Source of the DNA: Desulfamplus sp.
GTDB taxonomy: Bacteria; Desulfobacterota; Desulfobacteria; Desulfobacterales; Desulfobacteraceae
Length of the DNA stretch: 64,000 nucleotides
Direction: 5' to 3'
NCBI GenBank assembly: GCA_015232555.1
Contig: JADFZJ010000008.1
Span: 23,901-87,900, forward strand
Shown here: positions 37,375 through 46,328 of the stretch, piece by piece
Position numbering within the stretch: position 1 is the stretch's first letter
Layout: each line of letters opens with the position of its first letter
Notes under the pieces: generated by a model
The model's database searches: none
What the model was told of the DNA's origin: nothing
The model's input: the letters and a program-made list of their open reading frames with translations, nothing else
Made by a program: the position numbers and the translations under genes

Positions 37375-37401
37375 TTTCCCCTCTCAAAATAAGAGGGGAA
37401 A
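37375..37401 (-). terminator. Intercistronic stem-loop between binding-protein and permease genes
   Basis: TTTCCCCTCT and AGAGGGGAAA pair perfectly (10 bp) around a 7-nt loop, 10 bp after the binding-protein stop. Stem-loops here commonly stabilise the upstream message or attenuate read-through, giving excess binding protein over permease. That role is inferred from position. Confidence 0.65.
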
Positions 37402-37411
37402 GATGTGAGTT

Positions 37412-38239
37412 TTACTGCACGTTTTTAATCCAGTCAGTCGATTTTATCCATTTATTATATATAATATCGTATCTGCCGTCATTTTTCATCTGTCTTAAAA
37501 AGTTATTGAGAAAATTGAGGAAATCAGGATCACCCTTGTTGATTGCCCATGCAAGAGGTTCAAATGTAAAAGGTTGATCTAAAAATATAACTTTTCCTGC
37601 CCCTTGCTGTGCCATGAATACAACGCAATAGGGAAGATCATAGACAAACGCATCTGCTTTACCATTCACAACCTCAAGAGCAGCCTCTGTCTCAGTTTCA
37701 AATGACTTGTAGGTTGCCTTTGGAATTTTACTCTTAACAGCAGATTCTCCAGTTGTTCCAAGTTTTGAAGTTACTATAAACTTTGGATCATTTAAGTCTT
37801 TATGTGATGTTATTGAACCTTCATGCTTTTTGTTGAGAAGAATTGTCTGACCTACAATAATATAAGGGTCTGCAAAATTTATCTTAAGGTTTCTCTCCTG
37901 AGTAACTGTCATACCGCTCATTATGATGTCAAACTTGTCTGTGATAAGAGATGGAATAATACCGTCCCACGCTGTATTTACAGGAACAAACTTTACTCCC
38001 ATTGCCTTTGCCATCTCTTTGGCAATGTCAATATCAAATCCCACAAAATTTCCCTTCTGATCGGTCATCTCAAATGGCATATATCCAGCTTCAAACCCGA
38101 CTCTAAGTTCCCCTTTTTTAAGAACCTTTTCCAAAGTTGATTTTTGTGCAAGCTCAATATCCGCAGCAAACAAAGCATTGGAAGCAAAAAAGATAAATCC
38201 AGTGACCACTACAAGCAATACAGTAAAATTTTTTTTCAT
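37412..38239 (-). CDS. Periplasmic amino-acid-binding protein of ABC transporter
   Basis: 275-residue SBP_bac_3 protein. A clear signal peptide (KKNFTVLLVVVTGFIFFASN, then ALFAAD) sends it to the periplasm. LRVGFEAGYMPFEMTDQKGN and VGFDIDIAKEMAKAMG are the start of the ligand-binding lobe, and DIIMSGMTVTQERNLKINFA is the conserved hinge region. AAGGAGG lies 7 nt before the ATG. First gene of the three-gene transporter operon (binding protein, permease, ATPase). Ligand probably a polar amino acid; exact specificity unclear. Confidence 0.92.
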   Translation of the reverse strand: MKKNFTVLLVVVTGFIFFASNALFAADIELAQKSTLEKVLKKGELRVGFEAGYMPFEMTDQKGNFVGFDIDIAKEMAKAMGVKFVPVNTAWDGIIPSLITDKFDIIMSGMTVTQERNLKINFADPYIIVGQTILLNKKHEGSITSHKDLNDPKFIVTSKLGTTGESAVKSKIPKATYKSFETETEAALEVVNGKADAFVYDLPYCVVFMAQQGAGKVIFLDQPFTFEPLAWAINKGDPDFLNFLNNFLRQMKNDGRYDIIYNKWIKSTDWIKNVQ

Positions 38240-38430
38240 TTTAAAGCCTCCTTAAATCATGTAACAAAAAAATGGTTAGAAATAGTTAGAAAAAATACTA
38301 AGCAAAACATTAAATTAATTAATAAACAAAACAAAAGCTACTCTGTTTTGATAACAGAATTTTTTCATTCTGTATATGAAGACGAGAATAATGTAAAGCA
38401 TCTTTGAGATAAAGGATAAACTTAAACAAA

Positions 38431-39579
38431 TTAGCTCTGTTTATGATACTTATCAAGCCATTTAGCTTTGAAACTCTTATATATACCCTGTTCAACTGCG
38501 TCACGAATATCTCTCATTAAATCTTGATAAAATGTAAGATTATGGATTGTCGCAAGTGTTTCTGCTAATGGGTCACGGGTGAAAAAAAGATACCTGAGTA
38601 CCATCTGGGAGTATGTACGGCATGTGTAACAGTCACAATGAGTATCAATAGGATACTTCTCCTTTCGAGAAGCTTTATCCATTATTCTTAATTTTCCAAG
38701 CCTTGTAAATAGCGTTCCTTGACGTGCATAACGTGTAGGAATTACACAGTCAAACATATCAATACCGCTCCCTACAGCCTCTAAAATATCTTCAGGCAGC
38801 CCTACACCCATAAGATAACGTGGTTTATCAAACGGGAGAAACGGCGTAGTATTCTTAGTAACGTTTTTCATCAATTCGTAGCCTTCTCCCACACTTACAC
38901 CACCAATTGCAAAACCATCGAACGTTATAGCGGTTATCTCCTCAGCACTCTTTCTGCGAAGATCAGGATAAACCCCTCCCTGAACAATACCAAACAAAAA
39001 TTGATGAGATTGAAGTTCAAAATCTCTACATCTTTTTGCCCATGCCGTGGTTCTATCTGATGATTTTGCAACATATTCGCGTGTAGCCGGATACTCAACA
39101 CACTCATCAAATGCCATAACAATATCAGCACCAAGGTCCCGCTGAATCTCCATTGACCGTTCAGGGTTTAGGAACATTCTATCTTTTTTCTTCTTTTCCT
39201 CTTTTTTTTCCTTATCCTTGTCATTATAGGAGAACCAGACTCCTTCATCTGTGATCTCTTTATCAGGCAGTGAAAATACCTGAAATCCACCTGAATCTGT
39301 CAAAATGGTTTTATTCCATCCCATAAAGAGGTGCAGCCCTCCCATCCGTTTTACTGTAGCGAGCCGCTCCTCCAAACCTAAATGGTAAGTATTAGCTAAG
39401 AGCACCTCTGCACCAGACTCCTCTACGTCTCTTGGCAAAGTTGATCTGACAAAGCCTGCTGTTCCTACTGGCATAAATGCTGGTGTCTCTACTGTACCAT
39501 GTTCAGTTGTAAAACTGCCACGTCTTGCACCGGTGGAGTCAATGGCATGAAGTTGAAATTTAATATCTTTGAGGCTCAT
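38431..39579 (-). CDS. tgt: tRNA-guanine transglycosylase
   Basis: 382-residue zinc enzyme exchanging guanine-34 for preQ1 in GUN anticodons, the step after queF in queuosine formation. Active-site Asp in ILTDSGGFQVFSL near residue 93 and the nucleophilic Asp in MFDCVIPTRYARQG near 268. Zinc ligands are in DTHCDCYTCRTYS plus a later His. FGIVQGGVYPDLR is conserved. A run of Lys/Glu (DKDKEKKEEKKKKDR) replaces a surface loop near residue 125. AAGGAA lies 8 nt before the ATG. Head to head with the DUF721 gene, 225 bp apart. Confidence 0.96.
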   Translation of the reverse strand: MSLKDIKFQLHAIDSTGARRGSFTTEHGTVETPAFMPVGTAGFVRSTLPRDVEESGAEVLLANTYHLGLEERLATVKRMGGLHLFMGWNKTILTDSGGFQVFSLPDKEITDEGVWFSYNDKDKEKKEEKKKKDRMFLNPERSMEIQRDLGADIVMAFDECVEYPATREYVAKSSDRTTAWAKRCRDFELQSHQFLFGIVQGGVYPDLRRKSAEEITAITFDGFAIGGVSVGEGYELMKNVTKNTTPFLPFDKPRYLMGVGLPEDILEAVGSGIDMFDCVIPTRYARQGTLFTRLGKLRIMDKASRKEKYPIDTHCDCYTCRTYSQMVLRYLFFTRDPLAETLATIHNLTFYQDLMRDIRDAVEQGIYKSFKAKWLDKYHKQS

Positions 39580-39804
39580 TATTTATTCCTTATCATTTTT
39601 TGTTTGTTAAAAAAATATAAATGCAGTTTTCGCTGATTAATGTGGATATTTAACGACTCTTTTTAACACATCTTCAAATTGATGTCACGATACTCATAAA
39701 CTCTTGTGGAGTAGTGATGATTTTTGTATATTCTTTATTATTCTGTGAAACTTAGAGGGGTTGCTAAACAGATATTATAAATAGTATAAAAATTTAGGTA
39801 ATTA

Positions 39805-40110
39805 ATGAAAAGTAAATTGATACATATAAGCGATATAATTAATAGCATATTAAAAAATATCAGAACAAGTTCTGATACTAACATGACAGAAATATGGGAA
39901 TTATGGCAAAATTCAGTAGGAGAGACAATTGCTAAAGAGGCAAAACCAGGTGCATTCAAAGATGGTATTCTTATCGTTCATGTTTCAAGTTCAGTATGGA
40001 TCCAGCATCTCAATTTTTTAAAAAAGGATATTATCATGCAATTAAATGGTGTCTTAAAATATGAAGTTGTAAAAGATATAAGGTTTAAAATTGGAAAAAT
40101 TCACAACTGA
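39805..40110 (+). CDS. DUF721 (DciA-like) protein
   Basis: 101 residues. IWELWQNSVGETIAKEAKPG and DGILIVHVSSSVWIQHLNFL are the conserved core of DUF721. The family includes DciA, the replicative-helicase loader or operator of bacteria without DnaC. The short form here is close to the minimal domain, with no KH-like extension. Its function in this organism is inferred from family only. Ends 20 bp inside the following methyltransferase gene, so the two are translated together. Confidence 0.78.
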   Translation: MKSKLIHISDIINSILKNIRTSSDTNMTEIWELWQNSVGETIAKEAKPGAFKDGILIVHVSSSVWIQHLNFLKKDIIMQLNGVLKYEVVKDIRFKIGKIHN

Positions 40111-40825
40111 ATTTAGTAACTTCTGCACACCTGAAATCACTAAACTTTTTGATACTGCCAAGGATATTCAGATAATTCAGCCTGAAAAAGGATATAGATT
40201 TTCCATTGATCCAATCTTACTGTTTTCAAGTCTTGTACTGGAAGAGAATGAGAATATACTTGATATTGGAACAGGTTGCGGAATAATGCCCATTCTCATT
40301 GCACTTAAATATCCTCGTATCCATATAACGGCGGTTGAAATACAGAACGAGCTTGCTGATATTGCACAGAAAAATATTGAGATAAACAACTTGACAGCGA
40401 GAATCAGATTAATCAAGCAAGATATAAAAAATATACAACTCATAGCTATCAAATCTTCATATTCTTCAAATATCAATAAATCATTATATACAGACAGAAC
40501 CTTATACATGAACGGCGGATTTGACAGAGTTATCTCCAATCCTCCTTATAAAAAAAAAGGCAGCGGCAGACTAAATCCTAATGTTCAAAAATCTATTGCA
40601 CGCCATGAAATAACATTAACACTTGATGAACTTATCTCTTGTGCCTACTTGTTTCTCAAACCAGACGGAGTTCTAAATCTTGTTTATCCTGCGGATCGTC
40701 TTAAAGAGCTGCTATATACAATGAAACATCACTCAATCGAACCAGTAGAAGTCAAATTTATTAACACCTCTTATATAAAATCAGACAAGCCAAAACTTGT
40801 TCTTGCCACAGGTATAAGAACGTAA
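40091..40825 (+). CDS. tRNA1(Val) N6-adenine methyltransferase-like protein
   Basis: 244-residue class I SAM-dependent methyltransferase. NILDIGTGCGIMPILIAL is the SAM-binding loop, and VISNPPYKKKGSGRLNPN has the NPPY motif of N6-adenine enzymes, with the YRFSIDPILL lead-in typical of TrmN6/YfiC relatives. The likely target is A37 of tRNA1(Val), by similarity. TTG start, with AAGG 7 nt upstream, overlapping the DUF721 gene by 20 bp. Residues 120-145 (SSYSSNINKSLYTDR) form a loop not needed for the fold. tRNA-Ser follows 113 bp downstream. Confidence 0.85.
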   Translation: MEKFTTEFSNFCTPEITKLFDTAKDIQIIQPEKGYRFSIDPILLFSSLVLEENENILDIGTGCGIMPILIALKYPRIHITAVEIQNELADIAQKNIEINNLTARIRLIKQDIKNIQLIAIKSSYSSNINKSLYTDRTLYMNGGFDRVISNPPYKKKGSGRLNPNVQKSIARHEITLTLDELISCAYLFLKPDGVLNLVYPADRLKELLYTMKHHSIEPVEVKFINTSYIKSDKPKLVLATGIRT

Positions 40826-40889
40826 GATATAAAGGGTATTTGTTATTAAATATCAATATTATCAACGCAATCCATGGGCTTTAAAATAC

Positions 40890-40918
40890 TTGACATACAA
40901 ACCCATAAAGTATATTTA
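40890..40918 (+). promoter_or_regulatory. Candidate promoter of tRNA-Ser
   Basis: TTGACA at 40890-40895 and TATTTA at 40913-40918 with a 17-bp spacer, about 20 bp before the mature tRNA 5' end. Confidence 0.5.
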
Positions 40919-40938
40919 CCTGCAAACATAAATTTTGC

Positions 40939-41029
40939 GGAGAGATGGCCGAGTGGCTGAAGGTGCACGCCTGGAAAGCGTGTGTATCTTAATCGGGTAC
41001 CGAGGGTTCAAATCCCTCTCTCTCCGCCA
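40939..41029 (+). tRNA. tRNA-Ser (anticodon GGA)
   Basis: 91 nt including encoded CCA. Acceptor stem GGAGAGA/TCTCTCC with discriminator G. D-arm GCCGAGTGGCTGAAGG. Anticodon loop CTGGAAA within CACGC...GCGTG. A long variable arm (TGTATCTTAATCGGGTACC) follows, as in class II tRNA-Ser, and a T-arm GAGGGTTCAAATCCCTC. Reads UCC and UCU codons. Confidence 0.97.
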
Positions 41030-41190
41030 TTTAAACAATTCAAGTAGTCTAAAAACATACAAAATGATTTTTTATATTTATATCGTTGCTTACCATTTTT
41101 AATACTGATGCCTGCTTTAATATTAGACATACTGCAAATTAAGATTTACCCATTCATTTTCTTGAATAAGAATTGAGTCTTGCAGGAGGT

Positions 41191-41490
41191 CTATTTATCT
41201 TTCCGTTCTTTCTGTTTTATATCTTGAAATCTAAAGACCAGCTCATCTTTAGCAACCATTCCAAGTTCATGTCTTGCAATGTGCTCAATATAGCTGAGAT
41301 CGTTTTTAAGACGGTGAATCTTTCTTTCAAGCACCTTGTTTTCCTCATATATAGCATCATTTTCAATAATTATAGTCTTCTCTTGCAGCCTTAAGTTATT
41401 CCCGTCAATAAAGCCGTTTTTGCCATAAAGTATCAAAAATACAAGAATTATCATTATAGATATTGATGTAAAATAGATTGTTCGTTCCAC
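41191..41490 (-). CDS. ftsB: FtsB/DivIC-type cell-division protein
   Basis: 99-residue bitopic membrane protein. A membrane helix (about 6-22) is followed by a coiled coil (about 33-68) and the conserved ending YIEHIARHELGMVAKDELVF. FtsB links FtsL and FtsQ at the septum. GTG start with GAGG 8 nt upstream. Only 5 bp separate it from the stop codon of a truncated murJ-like frame upstream on the same strand, so the two were an operon before the insertion at 41689. How it is transcribed now is unclear. Confidence 0.82.
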   Translation of the reverse strand: MERTIYFTSISIMIILVFLILYGKNGFIDGNNLRLQEKTIIIENDAIYEENKVLERKIHRLKNDLSYIEHIARHELGMVAKDELVFRFQDIKQKERKDK

Positions 41491-41495
41491 AATAT

Positions 41496-41684
41496 TTACC
41501 TCTTTAAAGAGTAAAGTTCCGAAGAGTTAAAAATTAATCCTAAACCTGCATAAACGGCGGCTCCCAATGCTATACATGCGGCAACACCACCCATCAATCT
41601 TAATTTGTCTGTAAAAGCAGTGAAAGATTTTAACAGAAAAACAAGATTCATAACAGATGAAATTGATATTGAGATGGCAAGCCC
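41496..41684 (-). pseudogene. C-terminal remnant of a MurJ/MviN lipid II flippase gene
   Basis: An open stretch of about 62 codons with no start reads GLAISISISSVMNLVFLLKS, then DKLRLMGGVAACIALGAAVY and SELYSLKR-stop. This is the last helices of a MurJ-type flippase (usual length ~500). It begins directly at the TAA target duplication of the 215-bp element, which supplies an in-frame stop. On the other side of the element only a few MurJ-like residues (LFCQGK) can be guessed at near 41960-41985. Most of the gene is therefore deleted or elsewhere. MurJ being essential in most bacteria, an intact copy is expected outside the window. Confidence 0.6.
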
Positions 41685-41688
41685 CTAA

Positions 41689-41903
41689 GAGCCTGTTTAA
41701 AAATTAATTGTAACCCTCAGTTTGCTTTGCAAGTAGTCACAATTTTTAACATGTTTGCTCAAATTGAGTCTTTATATTGCAACCTTGTCCGTCTTAATGG
41801 ATTACTGTGTAGAATCTGCTGGAGTCATAAAAGGTTCTTTTGGCTCTATATTGGTTCATGAGCAAAGATTTTTACATGTTATATATAATTTTTAAACAGG
41901 CTC
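41689..41903. mobile_element. 215-bp MITE-like element with 17-bp terminal inverted repeats
   Basis: Ends GAGCCTGTTTAAAAATT (41689-41705) and its exact reverse complement (41887-41903) are flanked by TAA on both sides (41686-41688, 41904-41906), a 3-bp target duplication. The interior has no coding frame of use, so it is non-autonomous. TIR sequence and TNA target duplication suggest mobilisation by an IS5-group transposase, an inference. The right 34 bp recurs at 63936-63969 with one mismatch. It separates a murJ remnant from upstream sequence. Confidence 0.85.
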
Positions 41904-41972
41904 TAAACCCCCATCGTCTGCAGTAGAACGAGTGATAAAACAAATCAGATTGTTTAAGCAAGGAGTTTTCCC

Positions 41973-42002
41973 TTGACAAAATAGATCAATATACAGTAAA
42001 TT
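41973..42002 (+). promoter_or_regulatory. Candidate rpsT promoter
   Basis: TTGACA at 41973-41978, 18-bp spacer, TAAATT at 41997-42002, about 100 bp before rpsT. The leader would be roughly 95 nt. Confidence 0.4.
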
Positions 42003-42102
42003 CATATACTTTAAATACAGAGTCTAAAGTAATGCCAAGATCAAATATTCATAAACTGAAAATAACCACACTAATTAACAAACAATAAGGAGTAGAACAA
42101 CA

Positions 42103-42372
42103 TTGGCTAATCACAAATCTGCTGTAAAACGGGCTAAACAGAATGAAACGAGAAAACTCAGAAACAGATCAACCAAGTCTGCTATGAAGACGGCAATAAA
42201 AAAAGTCTATGCTGCAAAAGCAGAGGGTACTGAAAACGCTGTGGAAATTTTTCAAAGTGCACAGTCTGTTATTGCAAAGGCAGCCAAAAAAGGCATCCTG
42301 CACAAAAATACCGCTGCACGTAAAACTTCAAGACTTGCCAAACATCTAAATAGAGATGCAGATGCAGCATAA
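42103..42372 (+). CDS. rpsT: 30S ribosomal protein S20
   Basis: 89-residue basic protein binding 16S rRNA. ANHKSAVKRAKQNETRKLRN is the typical N-terminus, and HKNTAARKTSRLAKHLN the typical end. The start codon is TTG, preceded by AAGGAG 10 nt upstream; no ATG fits. E. coli rpsT also uses UUG, where the poor start contributes to autogenous control, so the same could hold here. Monocistronic, followed by a very strong stem-loop. Confidence 0.97.
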   Translation: MANHKSAVKRAKQNETRKLRNRSTKSAMKTAIKKVYAAKAEGTENAVEIFQSAQSVIAKAAKKGILHKNTAARKTSRLAKHLNRDADAA

Positions 42373-42431
42373 TTTTTAAACTCTTAAATTCTCTATCTGA
42401 ACAATAGCTCAAATGTAAAAAAATTAAGTTT

Positions 42432-42485
42432 AAACAAAGAAGGTTTCAAACAACTATAATTGATTGTCTGAAACCTTCTTTGTTT
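42432..42485 (+). terminator. 22-bp stem-loop terminator of rpsT
   Basis: Arms 42432-42453 and 42464-42485 (AAACAAAGAAGGTTTC core) pair with a single mismatch around a 10-nt loop. The right arm ends in TTTGTTTTT. Confidence 0.8.
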
Positions 42486-42511
42486 TTGCAACTATTTGAG
42501 ATTACGTTGCA

Positions 42512-42584
42512 CTTATCATGGAATAGTTCCAAAACCATGATAAGCACTCTCAAACTGTATAGACTTGCAGCCCTGCGTCTATAC
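42512..42584 (-). terminator. Two stem-loops downstream of lptE
   Basis: CTTATCATGG (42512-42521) pairs with CCATGATAAG (42535-42544), and GTATAGAC (42557-42564) pairs with GTCTATAC (42577-42584). They lie immediately past the lptE stop codon on its strand and face the rpsT terminator. Both stems are perfect, but neither has a strong U-run. Confidence 0.5.
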
Positions 42585-42585
42585 A

Positions 42586-43158
42586 TTAAAAATCATCTGT
42601 CATCTGACTTACAACCCTTCTTGCAAAACGGTCGGCAACTGTTTCCAAAGTTGATTTTAATACACTCTCATCTATTAGATTAGAGTGTGTAACAGAATAG
42701 GATTCACTCTCAGTAAAATTATTTAATGAGAACAAGATATCTCCATTTCTGCTTTTCATCTGAACATTTACAACAGCATTTAATCCCCTCTTATAGACCA
42801 CATCTTCTGATGTTCTGGCTAAGGCATCAAAAGAGATAGAGACAATAGTGCCATGTATCACTGCATCAACATCATTTATCTGCTGATTATCTTGCTTGCT
42901 ATTGATCTTATCTTTAGCGATAATTCTTCCAGACTCAACCACTTGTACAGAGCTGCTTCTCATAAGCTCCTCAATCAAGGCGTTGGTAAAAATCACCTCG
43001 GCACCAGATTCAGAGCTTTTATTTTGAAAAATCATAACTGAGACACTCTTAACATTTCCTGTTAATTTACCTCCTCCTTGCAACGTATAGCCGCAGGAGG
43101 AGAGTATTATAGTAAAAGATAGAGCAATCAACACTGCAAAAATAGGGTTAGTTCTCAT
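42586..43158 (-). CDS. lptE: LPS-assembly lipoprotein LptE
   Basis: 190-residue outer-membrane lipoprotein that plugs the LptD barrel during lipopolysaccharide export. The signal peptide ends in the lipobox LSSC, directly followed by GYTLQGGGKL, the classic LptE start. Later conserved parts are VMIFQNKSSESGAEVIFTNA and LTGNVKSV. Length is normal. It lies 80 bp downstream of leuS on the same strand, the order seen in many proteobacteria (leuS-lptE), with a hairpin between. Confidence 0.9.
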   Translation of the reverse strand: MRTNPIFAVLIALSFTIILSSCGYTLQGGGKLTGNVKSVSVMIFQNKSSESGAEVIFTNALIEELMRSSSVQVVESGRIIAKDKINSKQDNQQINDVDAVIHGTIVSISFDALARTSEDVVYKRGLNAVVNVQMKSRNGDILFSLNNFTESESYSVTHSNLIDESVLKSTLETVADRFARRVVSQMTDDF

Positions 43159-43196
43159 AAATCCATCATATAAATATTTCTAAAAATCTTAACATT

Positions 43197-43226
43197 AGTA
43201 GAGACGTACAGCGGTGAGTCTCTACT
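43197..43226 (-). terminator. Stem-loop between leuS and lptE
   Basis: AGTAGAGAC (43197-43205) pairs with GTCTCTACT (43218-43226), loop 12 nt. The arms resemble those of the hairpin at 57682-57717 (GTAGAGAC), suggesting a repeated terminator-like element. Confidence 0.5.
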
Positions 43227-43238
43227 TTCCATTATGGA

Positions 43239-46010
43239 TCAGATAACAATATTGACCAATTTTTTTCTGACAACGATAATTTTTTTAATGGGCTTGCCCT
43301 CTATATGTTTTTTAACTATCTCATCTGCAAGGGCAGTCGTTTGAATCAACTCATCACTGCTATCTGCACCGATTGAGAACTTTGATCTAAGTTTCCCGTT
43401 AATCTGAATTACAACCAAAATTTCATCAGTAACCAGAGCATCTTCACGATAAGTGGGCCAAGGCTGTTCTGTGATAGTGCCTAATTTTTGGATAGAGTCA
43501 GAATTTTTCACGTCTGCTGAATCTGCACTTTGACAACGCACAGACAAGCCCATAAGCTCCCACACCTCTTCTGCAAAATGGGGTACAATCGGAGAGAGTA
43601 GCAAAATAACATTTTTAATAGAGAATAGAGTCACTGTTTTCATTTCATCAGAAGAGTTGGGAGTCAAATCAATGCTATACATGGTATTTACAAGCTCCAT
43701 AACAGCACTGATTGCAGTGTTAAAATGGAAACTTCCTTCAATATCCTCTGTAACCTTCTTAATGGTCTGATGGGCTTTGGTGTAGAGTTTTTTTGCCTCA
43801 CTATCAGAAATTTCTGATAATGGACCCGTGTAAGGCTTAAAAATTTTATCCTGACTCCTACTCTTGCCAGTCGTCTCTCCATTTACCTCAACACTGTTCT
43901 TTGTCATCTCAATACAGGTTGCAACAAGACGCCATACACGATTAATAAATCTGTAACACCCTTCAACACCATCGTCATTCCACTCCAACCCCTTTTCAGG
44001 AGGTGCGGCAAAAAGGCAAAACAAGCGTGTTATATCGGCTCCATATTTATTTAAAAGATCATTAGGATCAATTACATTTTTCTTGGATTTGGACATCTTT
44101 ATTACTCTGCCGATCTCAACATTTTTACCGCACTTCCTACATGCAGCTTTTCCGTCAGCAAACTGAGCCTCTTCTGGAAATATATAGCCGTGTTCAGGGC
44201 ATTTTAGAGTCTCTTTTGACACCATTCCTTGAGTTAGAAGATTTGTAAACGGCTCTTTAAAATCAATAAGTCCTAAGGTGTTTAAAACCCTCATAAAATA
44301 CCTTGAATAGAGCAGGTGTAAAATTGCATGTTCAACTCCGCCAATATACTGATCAACAGGCATCCAGTATTTGACTGCCTCCATGTCAAACATTCCTGTG
44401 GTGCAATGCGGGCTGCAATATCTGATAAAATACCATGAAGACTCAACAAAGGTGTCCATAGTGTCAGTATCACGCCTTGCATCAGTTCTGCCGCATTTTG
44501 GACAGGTCGCTTGCTTGAAAAACTCAAGTGTAGGAAGAGGAGAACCCCCATTATCAAGAAGATGGGCATCTTCAGGCAGAGTTATCGGAAGGTCAGATTC
44601 CGGAACAGGAACAACTCCGCAACTCTCACAGTGAATCACAGGAATTGGCGTACCCCAGTAACGCTGACGTGAAATACCCCAATCCCGAAGCCTGAAACTT
44701 ACAGTCTTTTTTCCAAGCCCTTCACTCTCAAGCCAGTTTGTGATCTCGTCCATTGCCTGAACATTGTCCATGCCATTATATTTGCCAGAATTGACAAGAA
44801 TTCCGGGTTCAGGGCAGGCCTCAGTCATGGTTGCAGGATCAAGAATAGCAATTGCAGGAATGCTATCAGAATTAATAGAGTTAGATTGATTGGCATCGGC
44901 AGTTGCACTTTTTGGCTGAATAACCACAATGATATCTAAGTTATATTTTTTTGCAAAATCAAAATCTCTCTGGTCATGGGCTGGAACTGACATTACAGCA
45001 CCTGTTCCATACTCCATCAAGGCAAAATTTGCCGTATAAATCGGCATACGTCTTCCATTTGCAGGATTGATACACCACGCACCAACAAAAACGCCCTCTT
45101 TTTCATAACTTTCAATTGCAGAAGATGACCGTTCTTGCTTTGAAATTTTGTCAACAAATGCAGCAACCATAATCTCCTGTTCAGTTCCTTTTGATAAAGA
45201 TTCAACTAAAGGGTGTTCAGGAGCAAGACACATAAAGGTTGCACCAAAAAGCGTGTCAGGTCTTGTGGTAAATACTTTTATATATTCATCTTTTCCTTCA
45301 ATTTGAAATGAAAGTTCGGAGCCTGTGCTTTTACCGATCCAGTTTTTCTGCATTACTGTAACTTTTTCTGGCCATCCAGGAAGCTTATCACAATGAACGA
45401 GCAGATCATCAGCATAATTGGTAATCCTGAAAAACCATTGCCACAGCTTTTTTTGTTGCACCATCTCACCGCACCGCCAGCACATATCTGACTCTACCTG
45501 CTCATTTGCAAGAACTGTCTGACAGTGCTCGCACCAGTTTACATAGGACTCTTTTCTATAGACCATATCTTTTTCAAGCATTTTCAGAAAGAGCCACTGT
45601 TCCCATCTGTAATATTCTGGCGTGCAGGTTGTAACTTCTCTCTCCCAATCGTATGAAAAGCCCATTCTTTTAAGCTGCCCCTGCATGGTGCGGATATTCT
45701 CATACGTCCATGCTGCTGGGTGGGTCTTATTATCAATAGCTGCATTTTCTGCTGGCATACCAAAAGCATCCCAACCCATTGGATGGAGAACATTGTATCC
45801 ATTCATCCTTTTATATCTTGCCACCACATCACCGATAGTGTAGTTTCTCACATGACCCATGTGGATTTTACCGGAGGGGTAGGGAAACATCTCCAGCAGG
45901 TAATACTTATTTTTTGACTGATCTTCAGATGCACGAAAAATGTTATTGTTTTCCCAATATTCCTGCCATCTGGATTCTACTTTTTCAGGACTGTAACGTT
46001 CATCTATCAT
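43239..46010 (-). CDS. leuS: Leucyl-tRNA synthetase
   Basis: 923-residue class I synthetase charging tRNA(Leu). [20 protein letters not shown] has the HIGH-type motif near residue 52, and [14 protein letters not shown] the KMSKS loop near 635. The CP1 editing domain has [20 protein letters not shown] and [21 protein letters not shown] zinc-binding [19 protein letters not shown] lies before the catalytic strand. Longer than the ~860-residue norm owing to Ser/Asn/Asp-rich inserts ([29 protein letters not shown]). ATG at 46010 has GGAGG 10 nt upstream; a GTG 9 nt earlier is too close to it. Confidence 0.97.
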   Translation of the reverse strand: MIDERYSPEKVESRWQEYWENNNIFRASEDQSKNKYYLLEMFPYPSGKIHMGHVRNYTIGDVVARYKRMNGYNVLHPMGWDAFGMPAENAAIDNKTHPAAWTYENIRTMQGQLKRMGFSYDWEREVTTCTPEYYRWEQWLFLKMLEKDMVYRKESYVNWCEHCQTVLANEQVESDMCWRCGEMVQQKKLWQWFFRITNYADDLLVHCDKLPGWPEKVTVMQKNWIGKSTGSELSFQIEGKDEYIKVFTTRPDTLFGATFMCLAPEHPLVESLSKGTEQEIMVAAFVDKISKQERSSSAIESYEKEGVFVGAWCINPANGRRMPIYTANFALMEYGTGAVMSVPAHDQRDFDFAKKYNLDIIVVIQPKSATADANQSNSINSDSIPAIAILDPATMTEACPEPGILVNSGKYNGMDNVQAMDEITNWLESEGLGKKTVSFRLRDWGISRQRYWGTPIPVIHCESCGVVPVPESDLPITLPEDAHLLDNGGSPLPTLEFFKQATCPKCGRTDARRDTDTMDTFVESSWYFIRYCSPHCTTGMFDMEAVKYWMPVDQYIGGVEHAILHLLYSRYFMRVLNTLGLIDFKEPFTNLLTQGMVSKETLKCPEHGYIFPEEAQFADGKAACRKCGKNVEIGRVIKMSKSKKNVIDPNDLLNKYGADITRLFCLFAAPPEKGLEWNDDGVEGCYRFINRVWRLVATCIEMTKNSVEVNGETTGKSRSQDKIFKPYTGPLSEISDSEAKKLYTKAHQTIKKVTEDIEGSFHFNTAISAVMELVNTMYSIDLTPNSSDEMKTVTLFSIKNVILLLSPIVPHFAEEVWELMGLSVRCQSADSADVKNSDSIQKLGTITEQPWPTYREDALVTDEILVVIQINGKLRSKFSIGADSSDELIQTTALADEIVKKHIEGKPIKKIIVVRKKLVNIVI

Positions 46011-46328
46011 ACTATACACACCTCCAAAAAATATATATTTGAAATATTTTCAATTAAAATTAAAGGTTAAAATTGCTTAAAATTACATGGGTTAATCATG
46101 GATTTTTATTAAAAAATTACCTGAAATGAGAGATTTAATAAAATTTAAGGAAAACATAAATGCCACAATATCCTTTAAATAGCAAGTCTGAGAAATTAAA
46201 CAAAGCAATGATGTTATTATCATGGTTCTAAGCCAGAATATAATTCCTAAAAGTATCCAGCAAGAAATGAAGGATGCCAGCTCTTTGCACGAATCTGCTA
46301 CATTACATAATAAAATTAATGGAGAATA
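46011..46328. other. Intergenic region, no gene recognised
   Basis: AT-rich gap between divergent leuS and the AAA-ATPase gene. Short frames exist (for example 46214-46318, plus, without ribosome-binding site) but none can be supported. It should hold both promoters; no consensus pair stands out. Confidence 0.5.
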
